A stretch of DNA of 16,827 nucleotides from an uncultured Methanofollis sp. (GTDB lineage: Archaea; Halobacteriota; Methanomicrobia; Methanomicrobiales; Methanofollaceae), in the NCBI RefSeq assembly GCF_937919355.1, contig NZ_CALFSA010000217.1, positions 1 through 16,827 of the forward strand, read 5' to 3'. Made by a program: the position numbers and the translations under genes. The notes below the pieces were generated by a model. The model did not search any database, had not been told where the DNA came from, and was given only the letters and a program-made list of their open reading frames with translations. Positions 7,345 through 14,177 of this stretch are shown one piece after another; positions within the stretch are counted from its first letter, which is position 1; each line of letters begins with the position of its first letter.

Positions 7345-8526
7345 TCAGAAATCGGTCATGACGCGGAACTGGTCGATCTCCTCGGAGTTCATCCGGCCGA
7401 GGACCTCCTCGGTGGCCCGGCGGATGTCCTTGCTTGCGGTGATCGCACGGCCGACGACAAGGATGTCGGCGCCCGCTGCGAGGGCCTTCGGGACGACTTC
7501 CGCCCTGACGCCGCCTGCGGTGGCGACGAGGAGTTTGCCGCCCGCCGCCTTCTTGATCGCCGGGATGTTGCCCCAGGAGTATTCCTGCCCCTCGGTGTCG
7601 ATGGCGCGGTGGAGTTCCACGATGTCGGGCTTGACCTTCAGGGATGCGATGAGGGCGACCGGGTCCTTGACATTGAGCATGTCGATAACCGAGTAGATGC
7701 CGGTCTTCTTCGTCTCCTCAATCGCCTTCTCGATGGTGGCGTTCGGGGCGAGGCCGGAGATGACGACGGCGTCGGCACCGGCGTCTGAGGCCATGCGTGC
7801 TTCGAGGTTGCCGGTATCGAGGGTCTTGAGGTCGGCGATGATGAATGCAGTCGGGCGGATCTTCCTGATCTCGCCGAGGACGTTCAGGCCGAACTGTTTG
7901 ATCAGGGGCGTGCCGGCCTCGAAGACGATGTGGTCGTTCTCCGGGACGGCGGTGAGGACTTCCTCGACACGCTTCATGTCCACAAGGTCCATGGCGACCT
8001 GGAGGTACGGCGGGTTCCAGAGGCGCTGCACCTTGAAGCCCATGACAGCGTGGGTGGACCTGTCCTTCTCGTAGAGGAGGGTCTTTCTGTCGGGGAACTT
8101 CTCGATCGCACGGCGGATCGCAAGTTTCATGGCGCCGTAGTTGTAGCGGTAGATCTTGTTGTAGTCCTTTGCGTCAGGTGCGATGAAGACCGATGCGAGG
8201 ATGACGGTCTCCTCGATGTCGATACCCTCGAAGACACCCTCTTCGACGCAGTCGGCGACGGCCTTCGCCACGGCGGCCTGGGCCGGGCCGAAGATCTCGT
8301 TCACCTGCTCGCCCTTCTTCAGGGTCACCTTCGGGATGATGAGGGTGGCGGGCTTGGTGAGCAGGTTCGGGCGGACGACCGCAAGGAGCGGGGTGTGGCC
8401 CGCGGAGAGCTGCGACATGCTGTTTGCAAAGGCCATACCGACCGGACCCTGCTTCTCCCCCATGACAAGGTCGATGTGCGCGAGTTCCGCGCCAGTTCCT
8501 ATAAGAGCTTCACCTATCAGATACAT
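7345..8526 (-). CDS. fae-hps: Bifunctional formaldehyde-activating enzyme / 3-hexulose-6-phosphate synthase
   Basis: A 393-residue fusion typical of methanogens. Residues 1 to about 165 are Fae, with the catalytic His17 in GAELAHIDLVMG; this domain condenses formaldehyde with tetrahydromethanopterin. Residues about 168-393 are Hps, with AMDLVD (178-183), ADLKTLDTG (231-239), TAGGV (336-340) and VVGRAI (357-362), an orotidine-decarboxylase-like TIM barrel. In archaea without an oxidative pentose phosphate pathway, Hps releases ribulose 5-phosphate and formaldehyde, and Fae captures the formaldehyde. ATG 8526 (MYLIGEAL) matches the family start. The frame stays open upstream to about 8871, but that stretch is repeat DNA and not protein. 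A TATA-like TTTTATCT at about 8572-8579 gives a leader of roughly 22 nt. Confidence 0.96.
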   Translation of the reverse strand: MYLIGEALIGTGAELAHIDLVMGEKQGPVGMAFANSMSQLSAGHTPLLAVVRPNLLTKPATLIIPKVTLKKGEQVNEIFGPAQAAVAKAVADCVEEGVFEGIDIEETVILASVFIAPDAKDYNKIYRYNYGAMKLAIRRAIEKFPDRKTLLYEKDRSTHAVMGFKVQRLWNPPYLQVAMDLVDMKRVEEVLTAVPENDHIVFEAGTPLIKQFGLNVLGEIRKIRPTAFIIADLKTLDTGNLEARMASDAGADAVVISGLAPNATIEKAIEETKKTGIYSVIDMLNVKDPVALIASLKVKPDIVELHRAIDTEGQEYSWGNIPAIKKAAGGKLLVATAGGVRAEVVPKALAAGADILVVGRAITASKDIRRATEEVLGRMNSEEIDQFRVMTDF

Positions 8527-8922
8527 GGACAATCCCTTCGATAATGCTGCATATGGATAGGGCGGGCAGATAGATAAAATGACGGGAGGGACCGGGGCAC
8601 GGGCGCGACGGAGGGGGTGCCGTGACAGGAAGACCTCCCTGTTCGCGGGGTCCGGGAAGCGACTCCACGGGGTTTCCGCGCGGCGGCAGACCGGCCCTGG
8701 CGGAGAGTATCGATCCCCCGCCTCCCCCGCGCTCTGGACCGGGGGACTACCGCGAAAGTCTTCGACTTTCTTGACCTCCCTTCGTTCGGACAGCGAAGAC
8801 CTGATGGTCTTCTCGACTCCCTCCGGTCGCACAGCGAAGACCCGCGAGCCTGCGCTCACCAACGAGGTCATGAAGAGAGAAATCTCAGAACAGAGAAAAA
8901 CACAGAACAGGATCAGAAAACG
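8527..8922. repeat. Gap with repeat copy A of a modular palindromic family
   Basis: No gene is seen. About 8527-8580 is the fae-hps promoter. About 8700-8830 aligns with copy B (12404-12882) and copy C (16233-16827). Shared parts are GACCGGGGGACTACCGCGAA (8737-8756) and, on the minus strand, a CGACCGGAGGGAGTCGAGAA block (8810-8829). Mini-hairpins are GAAAGTC-TTC-GACTTTC (8754-8770) and GAAGACC-TGAT-GGTCTTC (8795-8812). The minus strand is open in frame with fae-hps here by chance. Confidence 0.75.
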
Positions 8923-9092
8923 TGGGGTCGGTGAGATTTGAACTCACGATCGACGGGTCTCTCCGACATGCGCAGGGAGCATGACTGTTGCATCAGTGCT
9001 CCAACGGGTCATCATCAGATCAGTAGACCCATTGTTCATCACACGCAAAGACCGCTGGAGCCCGTCGCCATTCCGGACTAGGCCACGACCCC
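8923..9092 (-). tRNA. tRNA-Trp (CCA) with a 96-nt intron
   Basis: Reading leftward from 9092: acceptor GGGGTCG pairs with CGACCCC (8924-8930), with discriminator A at 8923 and no encoded CCA. The D-stem is GCC/GGC. The anticodon stem ACGGG (9065-9061) pairs with CCCGT (8957-8953). The anticodon loop is C-T-C-C-A-G-[intron]-A, with anticodon CCA at 9058-9056. The T-arm is GTGAG-TTCAAAT-CTCAC. The intron sits between positions 37 and 38, the canonical archaeal site. Mature length is 74 nt before CCA addition. A palindromic TATA element (9124-9133) lies upstream. Confidence 0.96.
8959..9054 (-). ncRNA. tRNA-Trp intron containing a box C/D guide RNA
   Basis: On the minus strand the intron holds box C GTGATGA (9042-9036), box D' CTGA (9023-9020), box C' TGATGA (9014-9009) and box D CTGA (8996-8993). 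The guide before D pairs with the anticodon region so that its fifth base, G9001, pairs with C34 (9058). The guide before D' pairs across the 3' splice site so that its fifth base, G9028, pairs with C39 (8957). Known euryarchaeal tRNA-Trp introns guide 2'-O-methylation of positions 34 and 39, so the same role is inferred here. Confidence 0.88.
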
Positions 9093-9123
9093 TCTGGTAT
9101 CGTATATATTCGGCATTCCCCTC

Positions 9124-9133
9124 ATTTATAAAT
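9124..9133. promoter_or_regulatory. Palindromic TATA element between tRNA-Trp and the ligase gene
   Basis: ATTTATAAAT is a perfect 10-bp palindrome. It lies 32 nt upstream of the tRNA-Trp 5' end on the left and 57 nt upstream of the ATG at 9190 on the right, compatible with TBP-driven initiation in both directions. A second AT-rich ATATATAC at about 9102-9109 is too close to the tRNA to be its TATA box. Confidence 0.45.
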
Positions 9134-9189
9134 TGCGTTCAGGAACACTAATCATATATTGTCTCCCTTCCCCATGTACTGGGAAAAAT

Positions 9190-10890
9190 ATGGCTACGGG
9201 CAGTTATGCATGCGGACACTCGGCGATGCCGCTGATGGGCGAGACCATCGGCGCCATGCTGAACCGGATTGCCACCCAGTACCCGGACAACGAAGCCCTG
9301 GTATCGGTGCACCAGAACATCCGCTGGACATACCGGGAGTTCCTTCTTCATGTAAACTCCCTTGCACGCGGCCTCATGGCACTCGGCGTCGAGCGCGGGG
9401 ACAGGGTTGCGATCTGGGCGATGAACTACGCGGAGTGGACGCTGACCCAGTTTGCGACCGCAAAGATCGGCGCAATCCTGGTGAACATCAACCCCGACTA
9501 CCGTGTCTTCGAACTCGAGTACGCCCTGAAACAGGCCGAAGTCTCAACCCTCATCGTGCAGGGGCGCTTCAAGACCTCTGACTACGTTGGCATGGTCTAC
9601 GAGGCGTGCCCCGAGGCGATCGAAGCGCGGCCGGGCAGGGTCTCCTCGGAGAAGTTCCCCTTCCTCCGAAACATCATCTTCATGGGCGACATCCCGTACA
9701 ACGGCATGTTCACCTGGGACGAGATGCTCGCGAGAGGGGAGGAGATCAGTCCCGACGAACTGGAGGAGCGTGAGGAGACCCTCAACTTTGACGACGCCAT
9801 TAACATCCAGTACACGAGCGGGACGACCGGTTTCCCGAAAGGCGTCGTCCTCACCCACCACGGCGTCATGAACAACGGGTTCATCATCGGCGAGGGCATG
9901 AAGTTCACCGAGAAGGACCGCCTCTGCATCCCTGTACCCTTCTACCACTGCTTCGGCATGGTCCTCTCGAACATGGCGTCGGTCACCCACGGGGCGACGA
10001 TGGTCCTCCCCTCCCCTGTCTTCAATGCCGGGGAGGTCCTGAAGGCGATCCAGAACGAGCGGTGCACCGCCGTCCACGGGGTGCCGACAATGTTCATCGC
10101 CGAACTCTCCCACCCGGACTTTACAAAATATGACTACTCCACCCTGCGCACCGGGATCATGGCCGGGTCCCCCTGCCCCATCGAGGTCATGAAGCAGGTC
10201 AACACCCTCATGAACATGCGGGACATTGTCATCGTCTACGGCCAGACCGAACTCTCGCCGGGGATCACCATGACCACTGTCGACGACCCCCTGGAGAGCC
10301 GGGTCACGACAGTCGGCAGGGCCTTCCCGCACACCGAGATCAAGATCATCGACCCGAAGACGAGGAGGATCGTCCCCCGCGGCGAGATCGGCGAGATCTG
10401 CGCCCGCGGCTACATGACGATGAAGTGCTACTACAACAACCCCTCGGCCACCCGCGCCACCCTCGACCAGAACGGCTGGCTCCACACCGGCGACCTCGGC
10501 GTGATGGACGGCGAGGGCTACGTGAAGATGTCCGGGCGCCTGAAGGAGATGGTGATCAGGGGCGGGGAGAACATCTACCCGCGGGAGATCGAGGAGTTCC
10601 TCCACCACCACCCGAAGATCGCCGACGCCTACGTGATCGGCGTGCCCGACCCGAAATATGGCGAGGAACTGATGGCCTGGGTGAAGCCGAAGAACGGGCA
10701 GACCCTCACGAAGGAGGATATCGTCGGGTTCTGCACCGGCCAGATCGCCCGTTTCAAGATCCCGCGCTACTACAAGTTCGTTGACACTTTCCCGATGTCG
10801 GTCACGGGCAAGATCCAGAAGTTCAAGATGCGCGAGATGGCGATCGCCGAACTCGGCCTTGAAGGGGCCTCGAAGATCCAGACGGCGTGA
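9190..10890 (+). CDS. AMP-forming acyl-CoA synthetase family enzyme (ANL superfamily)
   Basis: A 566-residue ligase that activates a carboxylic acid as acyl-adenylate and, by family, transfers it to CoA. Motifs in order are the phosphate loop YTSGTTGFPKG (208-218), YGQTE (350-354), TGD (433-435), the hinge and A8 region GRLKEMVIRGGENIYPREIEEFL (449-471), and catalytic Lys541 in SVTGKIQKFK. The pattern resembles medium/long-chain fatty acyl-CoA synthetases more than acetyl-CoA synthetase. The acid is unknown; a methanogen could use it for lipid turnover or scavenged fatty acids. ATG 9190 (MATGSYACG) is chosen on family length; an in-frame upstream start at 9133 would overlap the promoter. A T6 run follows at 10905. 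Confidence 0.92.
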   Translation: MATGSYACGHSAMPLMGETIGAMLNRIATQYPDNEALVSVHQNIRWTYREFLLHVNSLARGLMALGVERGDRVAIWAMNYAEWTLTQFATAKIGAILVNINPDYRVFELEYALKQAEVSTLIVQGRFKTSDYVGMVYEACPEAIEARPGRVSSEKFPFLRNIIFMGDIPYNGMFTWDEMLARGEEISPDELEEREETLNFDDAINIQYTSGTTGFPKGVVLTHHGVMNNGFIIGEGMKFTEKDRLCIPVPFYHCFGMVLSNMASVTHGATMVLPSPVFNAGEVLKAIQNERCTAVHGVPTMFIAELSHPDFTKYDYSTLRTGIMAGSPCPIEVMKQVNTLMNMRDIVIVYGQTELSPGITMTTVDDPLESRVTTVGRAFPHTEIKIIDPKTRRIVPRGEIGEICARGYMTMKCYYNNPSATRATLDQNGWLHTGDLGVMDGEGYVKMSGRLKEMVIRGGENIYPREIEEFLHHHPKIADAYVIGVPDPKYGEELMAWVKPKNGQTLTKEDIVGFCTGQIARFKIPRYYKFVDTFPMSVTGKIQKFKMREMAIAELGLEGASKIQTA

Positions 10891-10904
10891 ACTTCCTTCT
10901 CTTC

Positions 10905-10910
10905 TTTTTT
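10905..10910 (+). terminator. T-run after the ligase gene
   Basis: A pyrimidine-rich tract ending in T6 lies 15 nt past the stop codon and before the moaE promoter. Confidence 0.5.
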
Positions 10911-11025
10911 CTCTCCCCGGTGCCGCGAGTACAGCGGAGTACCTTTATGTGTGGTGTGAGTTAAGTGGGCGTGCTCTGTGCGGGCGGCGCCGTGTCCGCC
11001 GGGCAGATCTGAGGAGGGAACACCG

Positions 11026-11400
11026 GTGGTCGGAATCACGAAAGAGAAGATCGACGTCTCCACGCCTCTCAAGGAGGCGGCCGCGGGGACGTCGGGCGCC
11101 ATCGTCACCTTTGTCGGGAAAGTGCGGAGCGAGGAGGGCGTCGAGGGCCTCGAACTTAAAACCGACGAGACGACGGGGAAGGCGAGTCTTGAAAAGATAG
11201 CGGATGAAGCGAAGAAGCGTTTCGGCCTCTCGTCGGTGGAGGTCGTCCACCGCGTTGGCGAGGTGAGTGTCGGGGACACCGTCCTTGTCGTCGTCGCGGC
11301 CGCGGGGGACAGGTCGTCGGCTTTCCAGGCCTGCGACTATATCATCGAGGAGATCAAGGAAAGGGACGTCATCACAAAGCGGGCGCTTCTCCCGGCATGA
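11026..11400 (+). CDS. moaE: Molybdopterin synthase catalytic subunit MoaE
   Basis: A 124-residue MoaE. The core is clear: GAIVTFVGKVRSEEGVEGLEL, then ASLEKIADEAKKRFG, VEVVHRVGEVSVGDTVLVVVAAAGDRSSAFQACDYIIEEIKER. MoaE, with MoaD, inserts two sulfurs into precursor Z to make molybdopterin, needed for molybdenum and tungsten enzymes such as formylmethanofuran and formate dehydrogenases. Lysines equivalent to E. coli K119 and K126 are kept (IKERDVITK), but the usual aHR before AF is GDR and PxWK is VITK, so it is a divergent member. The start is GTG 11026, set by a GGAGG ribosome binding site (11013-11017) eight bases upstream. No other mo-cofactor gene is adjacent. Confidence 0.88.
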   Translation: MVGITKEKIDVSTPLKEAAAGTSGAIVTFVGKVRSEEGVEGLELKTDETTGKASLEKIADEAKKRFGLSSVEVVHRVGEVSVGDTVLVVVAAAGDRSSAFQACDYIIEEIKERDVITKRALLPA

Positions 11401-11421
11401 GCAGGCGCTCCCGGCACCACC

Positions 11422-11427
11422 TTTTTT
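11422..11427 (+). terminator. T-run between moaE and the P-loop gene
   Basis: T6 lies 22 nt past the moaE stop. No TATA box is evident in the 52-nt gap, so read-through into the next gene remains possible. Confidence 0.4.
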
Positions 11428-11452
11428 CAGGAGGGATGTCCTATCTGCGGTC

Positions 11453-12403
11453 ATGCCCTACACTCTCAGGTTGATCTCCATCGAGGAGAAAGAGGACCTG
11501 GCGGTGCGCTACGCCGCACAGGTCAGGTATGAGGTCAAGTCCGAGATATATGGTTGTTGCATCAAACTCCTCACCGGCGACCGCGACGTCAAGGAGCGCT
11601 GGGAGGAGAACTTCTTCTTCATCTCGCAGTCGATCCGCTCCCACGGCCGCCTCTACGTCCTCCGCGACCCGGCGGTCCCGAAAGACACGGTCTTCTACGA
11701 CCCGGCGACGAGGACGGCGTTCCTCCTCAATGTCACATACTACGGGTGGGTGAAGTCACTCGCCCTCTCGGTGGCCGGCGACACTCTCGAAGACGAGCAC
11801 GGGATCGCATCCATCCACGGCGCTTGCATCGACGCCGACGGCCGGGGGTGCTGTATCCTCGGGGAGTCGGGCGCGGGGAAGACCACCCAGACCTACGGCC
11901 TCCTCCGCGACCCGCGGGTGCGGGTCGTCGCCGACGACTGGTCTTTCGCCCGGATCTTCGGGGGCGAGGTCTTTGCCTATGGTTCGGAGAAGAACTTCTA
12001 TATCAGGGCCGACCTCGCCACGATCTGGCCGGAATATGTTGATCTCGTCACCGGCGCCGATATCGACGCGGAGGGCCGGGCGGTCGTGGACCTGCGGTCT
12101 GTCATCGGGAAGGGGCGCATCCTCCCGATGACCACGGTCAGGACGGTCGTCCTCCTCCACCGCGATCCGGCCGAACCGCAGAAGGTTGCGGCCTGCAGTC
12201 CGGGCGTCGCCCTCGACGCTCTCGCGGCGGCGGGCTACTACAACCCCCACCTTCTCGTGAGGACGCCCTTCAAGGACGACCTGCGGCGGCGGTTCTTTGC
12301 CGCGTTGCTGGGGTTGTCGCGGGTCTACACCGTCAACACGACGGGCACGCCCGAGGAGACGCAGGGGGTGCTGCGGGGGATCGTCTTCGGGGAGGGGGGG
12401 TGA
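11453..12403 (+). CDS. HPr kinase / PEP carboxykinase-like P-loop protein of unknown function
   Basis: A 316-residue protein. Residues about 118-165 match the nucleotide-binding core of the HPr-kinase/PEPCK superfamily: IHGAC (121-125), ILGESGAGKTTQTYGLL with Walker A GESGAGKTT (137-145), and VVADDW (158-163) as the likely Walker B acidic site. The N-terminal 110 residues form a separate beta-rich domain. Methanogens generally lack the sugar phosphotransferase system, so HPr is not the expected substrate; a small-molecule or protein kinase role is possible but unproven. ATG 11453 is the only ATG/GTG/TTG near the start of homology. A GGAGGG at 11430-11435 is 17 nt away, longer than usual, and an ATG at 11436 is out of frame. 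Confidence 0.75.
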   Translation: MPYTLRLISIEEKEDLAVRYAAQVRYEVKSEIYGCCIKLLTGDRDVKERWEENFFFISQSIRSHGRLYVLRDPAVPKDTVFYDPATRTAFLLNVTYYGWVKSLALSVAGDTLEDEHGIASIHGACIDADGRGCCILGESGAGKTTQTYGLLRDPRVRVVADDWSFARIFGGEVFAYGSEKNFYIRADLATIWPEYVDLVTGADIDAEGRAVVDLRSVIGKGRILPMTTVRTVVLLHRDPAEPQKVAACSPGVALDALAAAGYYNPHLLVRTPFKDDLRRRFFAALLGLSRVYTVNTTGTPEETQGVLRGIVFGEGG

Positions 12404-12412
12404 GGAGGACAG

Positions 12413-12446
12413 CGGCGCAGGACCCTGAACCCTGAACCCTGCGCCG
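12413..12446 (+). terminator. GC-rich hairpin with a repeated ACCCTGA loop
   Basis: CGGCGCAGG (12413-12421) and CCTGCGCCG (12438-12446) form a perfect 9-bp stem ten bases past the stop at 12403. The loop and right arm hold ACCCTGA twice and ACCCTG once in tandem (12422-12441). No T-run follows, so it may stabilise the mRNA end more than terminate transcription. Confidence 0.5.
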
Positions 12447-12872
12447 TACCCTCGCAACCGACGGGGGTCATTCGAAGGAGATTGCCGTATCCCTGCTCAT
12501 CCTGAGCGGGGACGACCGGAGGGAGTCGAGAAAACCGTAGGTTTTCGAGTGATCGGGGGCGTAGTCCCCCGGAGAAGAATGTCGATCCACCGCCTTCCCC
12601 ACAATCCAGACCGGGGGACTCCTCGCTATCGCTCGTCCAGCGAAGACTTCGACCCGCTGCACATCGAAGATGTGCACGCACAGGAAAATCTTCGATTTTC
12701 CGTCTTCTCGACTCCCTCCGGTCGTTCCCCCAAACCCCTGATCTCAGGATAGGACCGGGGAAGAGCGAAGAGGATCGACGAGGGGAAGAGCGATGGGAGT
12801 CGAGAAGACAAAGTCTTGCAGGCGCTCCTCTTCTCCTCACCAATCCTGAGCGGGGTGGACCCCCGCCCCCCG

Positions 12873-12879
12873 AAAAAAA
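12873..12879 (-). terminator. T-run after dadD
   Basis: On the minus strand a T7 run starts four bases past the dadD stop codon, typical of archaeal termination. Confidence 0.6.
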
Positions 12880-12882
12880 GGA

Positions 12883-14175
12883 TTATTCTTCGGCCTGCTT
12901 CCGGGCGATCAGCCCTTCGGCCGCCTTCCGCGCCCCCGCGAGGATCTCGGCCTCGCCGGGGACGGTGCGGTCCTCCATGAGCACCCGGCCGTTGCAGAGC
13001 ACCGTCGTCACGGCGGCGCCCGAGCAGGCATAGACCGCGTTCGAGACCGGGTTGTACAGGGGCGTGTTGCTGACCGCCCGGCGGTCGAGGAGGACGAGGT
13101 CTGCGGGTGCGCCCTCGGCGATGCCGCCGCTCTCGAAGCCCAGGGCCGCGGCGCCGTTTGTCGTCGCCATCTGGAGTGTCTCCCCTGCCGGGAGGATCGT
13201 CTGCGAGTTCCAGTAGAACTTCTGGAGGAGAGCGGCGAACTTCATCTCCTCGAACATGTCCAGATTGTTGTTCGAGGCACACCCGTCCGTGCCGAGACAG
13301 ACACCGGCGCCGCGGGCCTTCAGCCACTCGTATGGCATCGCCCGGTGGACCGCGAGTTTCATGTTGCTCGTCGGGTTGTGGGAGGCGAAGACCCCGCGGT
13401 CGCCAAGGAGGGCGCAGTCGTCGGAGTCGAGCCAGCAGCAGTGGGCCGCCACCGTGCGGGGCGTCAGGCACCCGCACCTGTCCAGCAGGGCCGCGGGGCG
13501 GATGCCGGTCTTCTCGACGCAGTCATGGACCTCCTGCTCGGTCTCGGCGAGGTGGACGTGGAGGCCGATGTTCTGCTGGCGGGAGAACTCGGCGCACCAG
13601 CGCAGGCCCTCCTCGGAGACCGTGTATACGGCGTGGGGGCCGACGGCCGCCCTGATGCGGGGGTTGTTCATCCCCTTGATCCGGGCGACGAGGGCCTCGG
13701 TGGCGTGGATCTCCTTCTCCCTCTTCTCCTCGTCGGAGAGGTCGATGAACCCGTACGCAAGCTGCGCCTTCATGCCCATCTCGTCCACGGCGCGGGCCGC
13801 CTCCTCCATGAAGAAGTACATGTCGTTGAAACCGACAGTCCCCGACCTGATCATCTCCAGGCACGCAAGTTTCGTCCCCCAGTAGACGTCCTCGGGCGTC
13901 AGGTGCGCTTCGAGGGGCCAGATCTTCTCTGACAGCCACTGCTGGAGGGGCATGTCGTCGGCATAGCCGCGCAGCAGTGTCATCGCCGCATGGGTGTGGG
14001 TGTTGTACAGGCCGGGCAGGGCGACCGCGCCGCCGCCGTCGACGACACGGTCGGCGTCGCCTCCGGCGACCTTCTCCCCGATCGCGGCGAAGCGCCCGTT
14101 CTCGACCCTGATGTTCACCCGCGATCCCTTCAGTTCAACGTCTTTGATGAGCACACTTTTTTCCGAATCACTCAT
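12883..14175 (-). CDS. dadD: 5'-deoxyadenosine deaminase (MTA/SAH/5'-deoxyadenosine deaminase)
   Basis: A 430-residue amidohydrolase of the archaeal DadD family. Metal and catalytic residues are visible: H60 and H62 in NTHTHAAM, H208 and E211 in HVHLAETEQE, H245 in AAHCCW and D297 in GTDGCASNNNLDMFEEM. In Methanocaldococcus the characterised enzyme deaminates 5'-deoxyadenosine, methylthioadenosine and S-adenosylhomocysteine to the inosine forms. Such by-products come from radical-SAM and methyltransferase reactions, which are numerous in methanogens. The ATG is two bases past the mtnP stop, and a GGAAGTGA ribosome binding site lies within the mtnP 3' end. The gene order fits consecutive deamination and phosphorolysis. 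Confidence 0.93.
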   Translation of the reverse strand: MSDSEKSVLIKDVELKGSRVNIRVENGRFAAIGEKVAGGDADRVVDGGGAVALPGLYNTHTHAAMTLLRGYADDMPLQQWLSEKIWPLEAHLTPEDVYWGTKLACLEMIRSGTVGFNDMYFFMEEAARAVDEMGMKAQLAYGFIDLSDEEKREKEIHATEALVARIKGMNNPRIRAAVGPHAVYTVSEEGLRWCAEFSRQQNIGLHVHLAETEQEVHDCVEKTGIRPAALLDRCGCLTPRTVAAHCCWLDSDDCALLGDRGVFASHNPTSNMKLAVHRAMPYEWLKARGAGVCLGTDGCASNNNLDMFEEMKFAALLQKFYWNSQTILPAGETLQMATTNGAAALGFESGGIAEGAPADLVLLDRRAVSNTPLYNPVSNAVYACSGAAVTTVLCNGRVLMEDRTVPGEAEILAGARKAAEGLIARKQAEE

Positions 14176-14177
14176 AA

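Larger units (their letters stand above)
12404..12882. repeat. Gap with repeat copy B, the most complex copy
   Basis: No gene is seen. Blocks in order are: a 35-nt block (12477-12511) with 31/35 identity to the reverse complement of 16479-16513; a GACGACCGGAGGGAGTCGAG block (12511-12530) and its inverted copy (12705-12730); the GACCGGGGGACT block (12609-12620); and a partial GGGAGTCGAGAA (12795-12806). Mini-hairpins are GAAAACC-GTA-GGTTTTC (12530-12546), GCACATC-GAA-GATGTGC (12659-12675), GGAAAATC-TTC-GATTTTCC (12683-12701) and AAGAC-AAA-GTCTT (12805-12817). ATCCTGAGCGGGG is directly repeated near both ends (12499-12511, 12843-12855). Confidence 0.8.

Noticed and set aside
8527..8871. N-terminal extension of Fae-Hps
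   Set aside because: The family starts at MYLIGEAL, and the extension is repeat DNA containing the gene's promoter.
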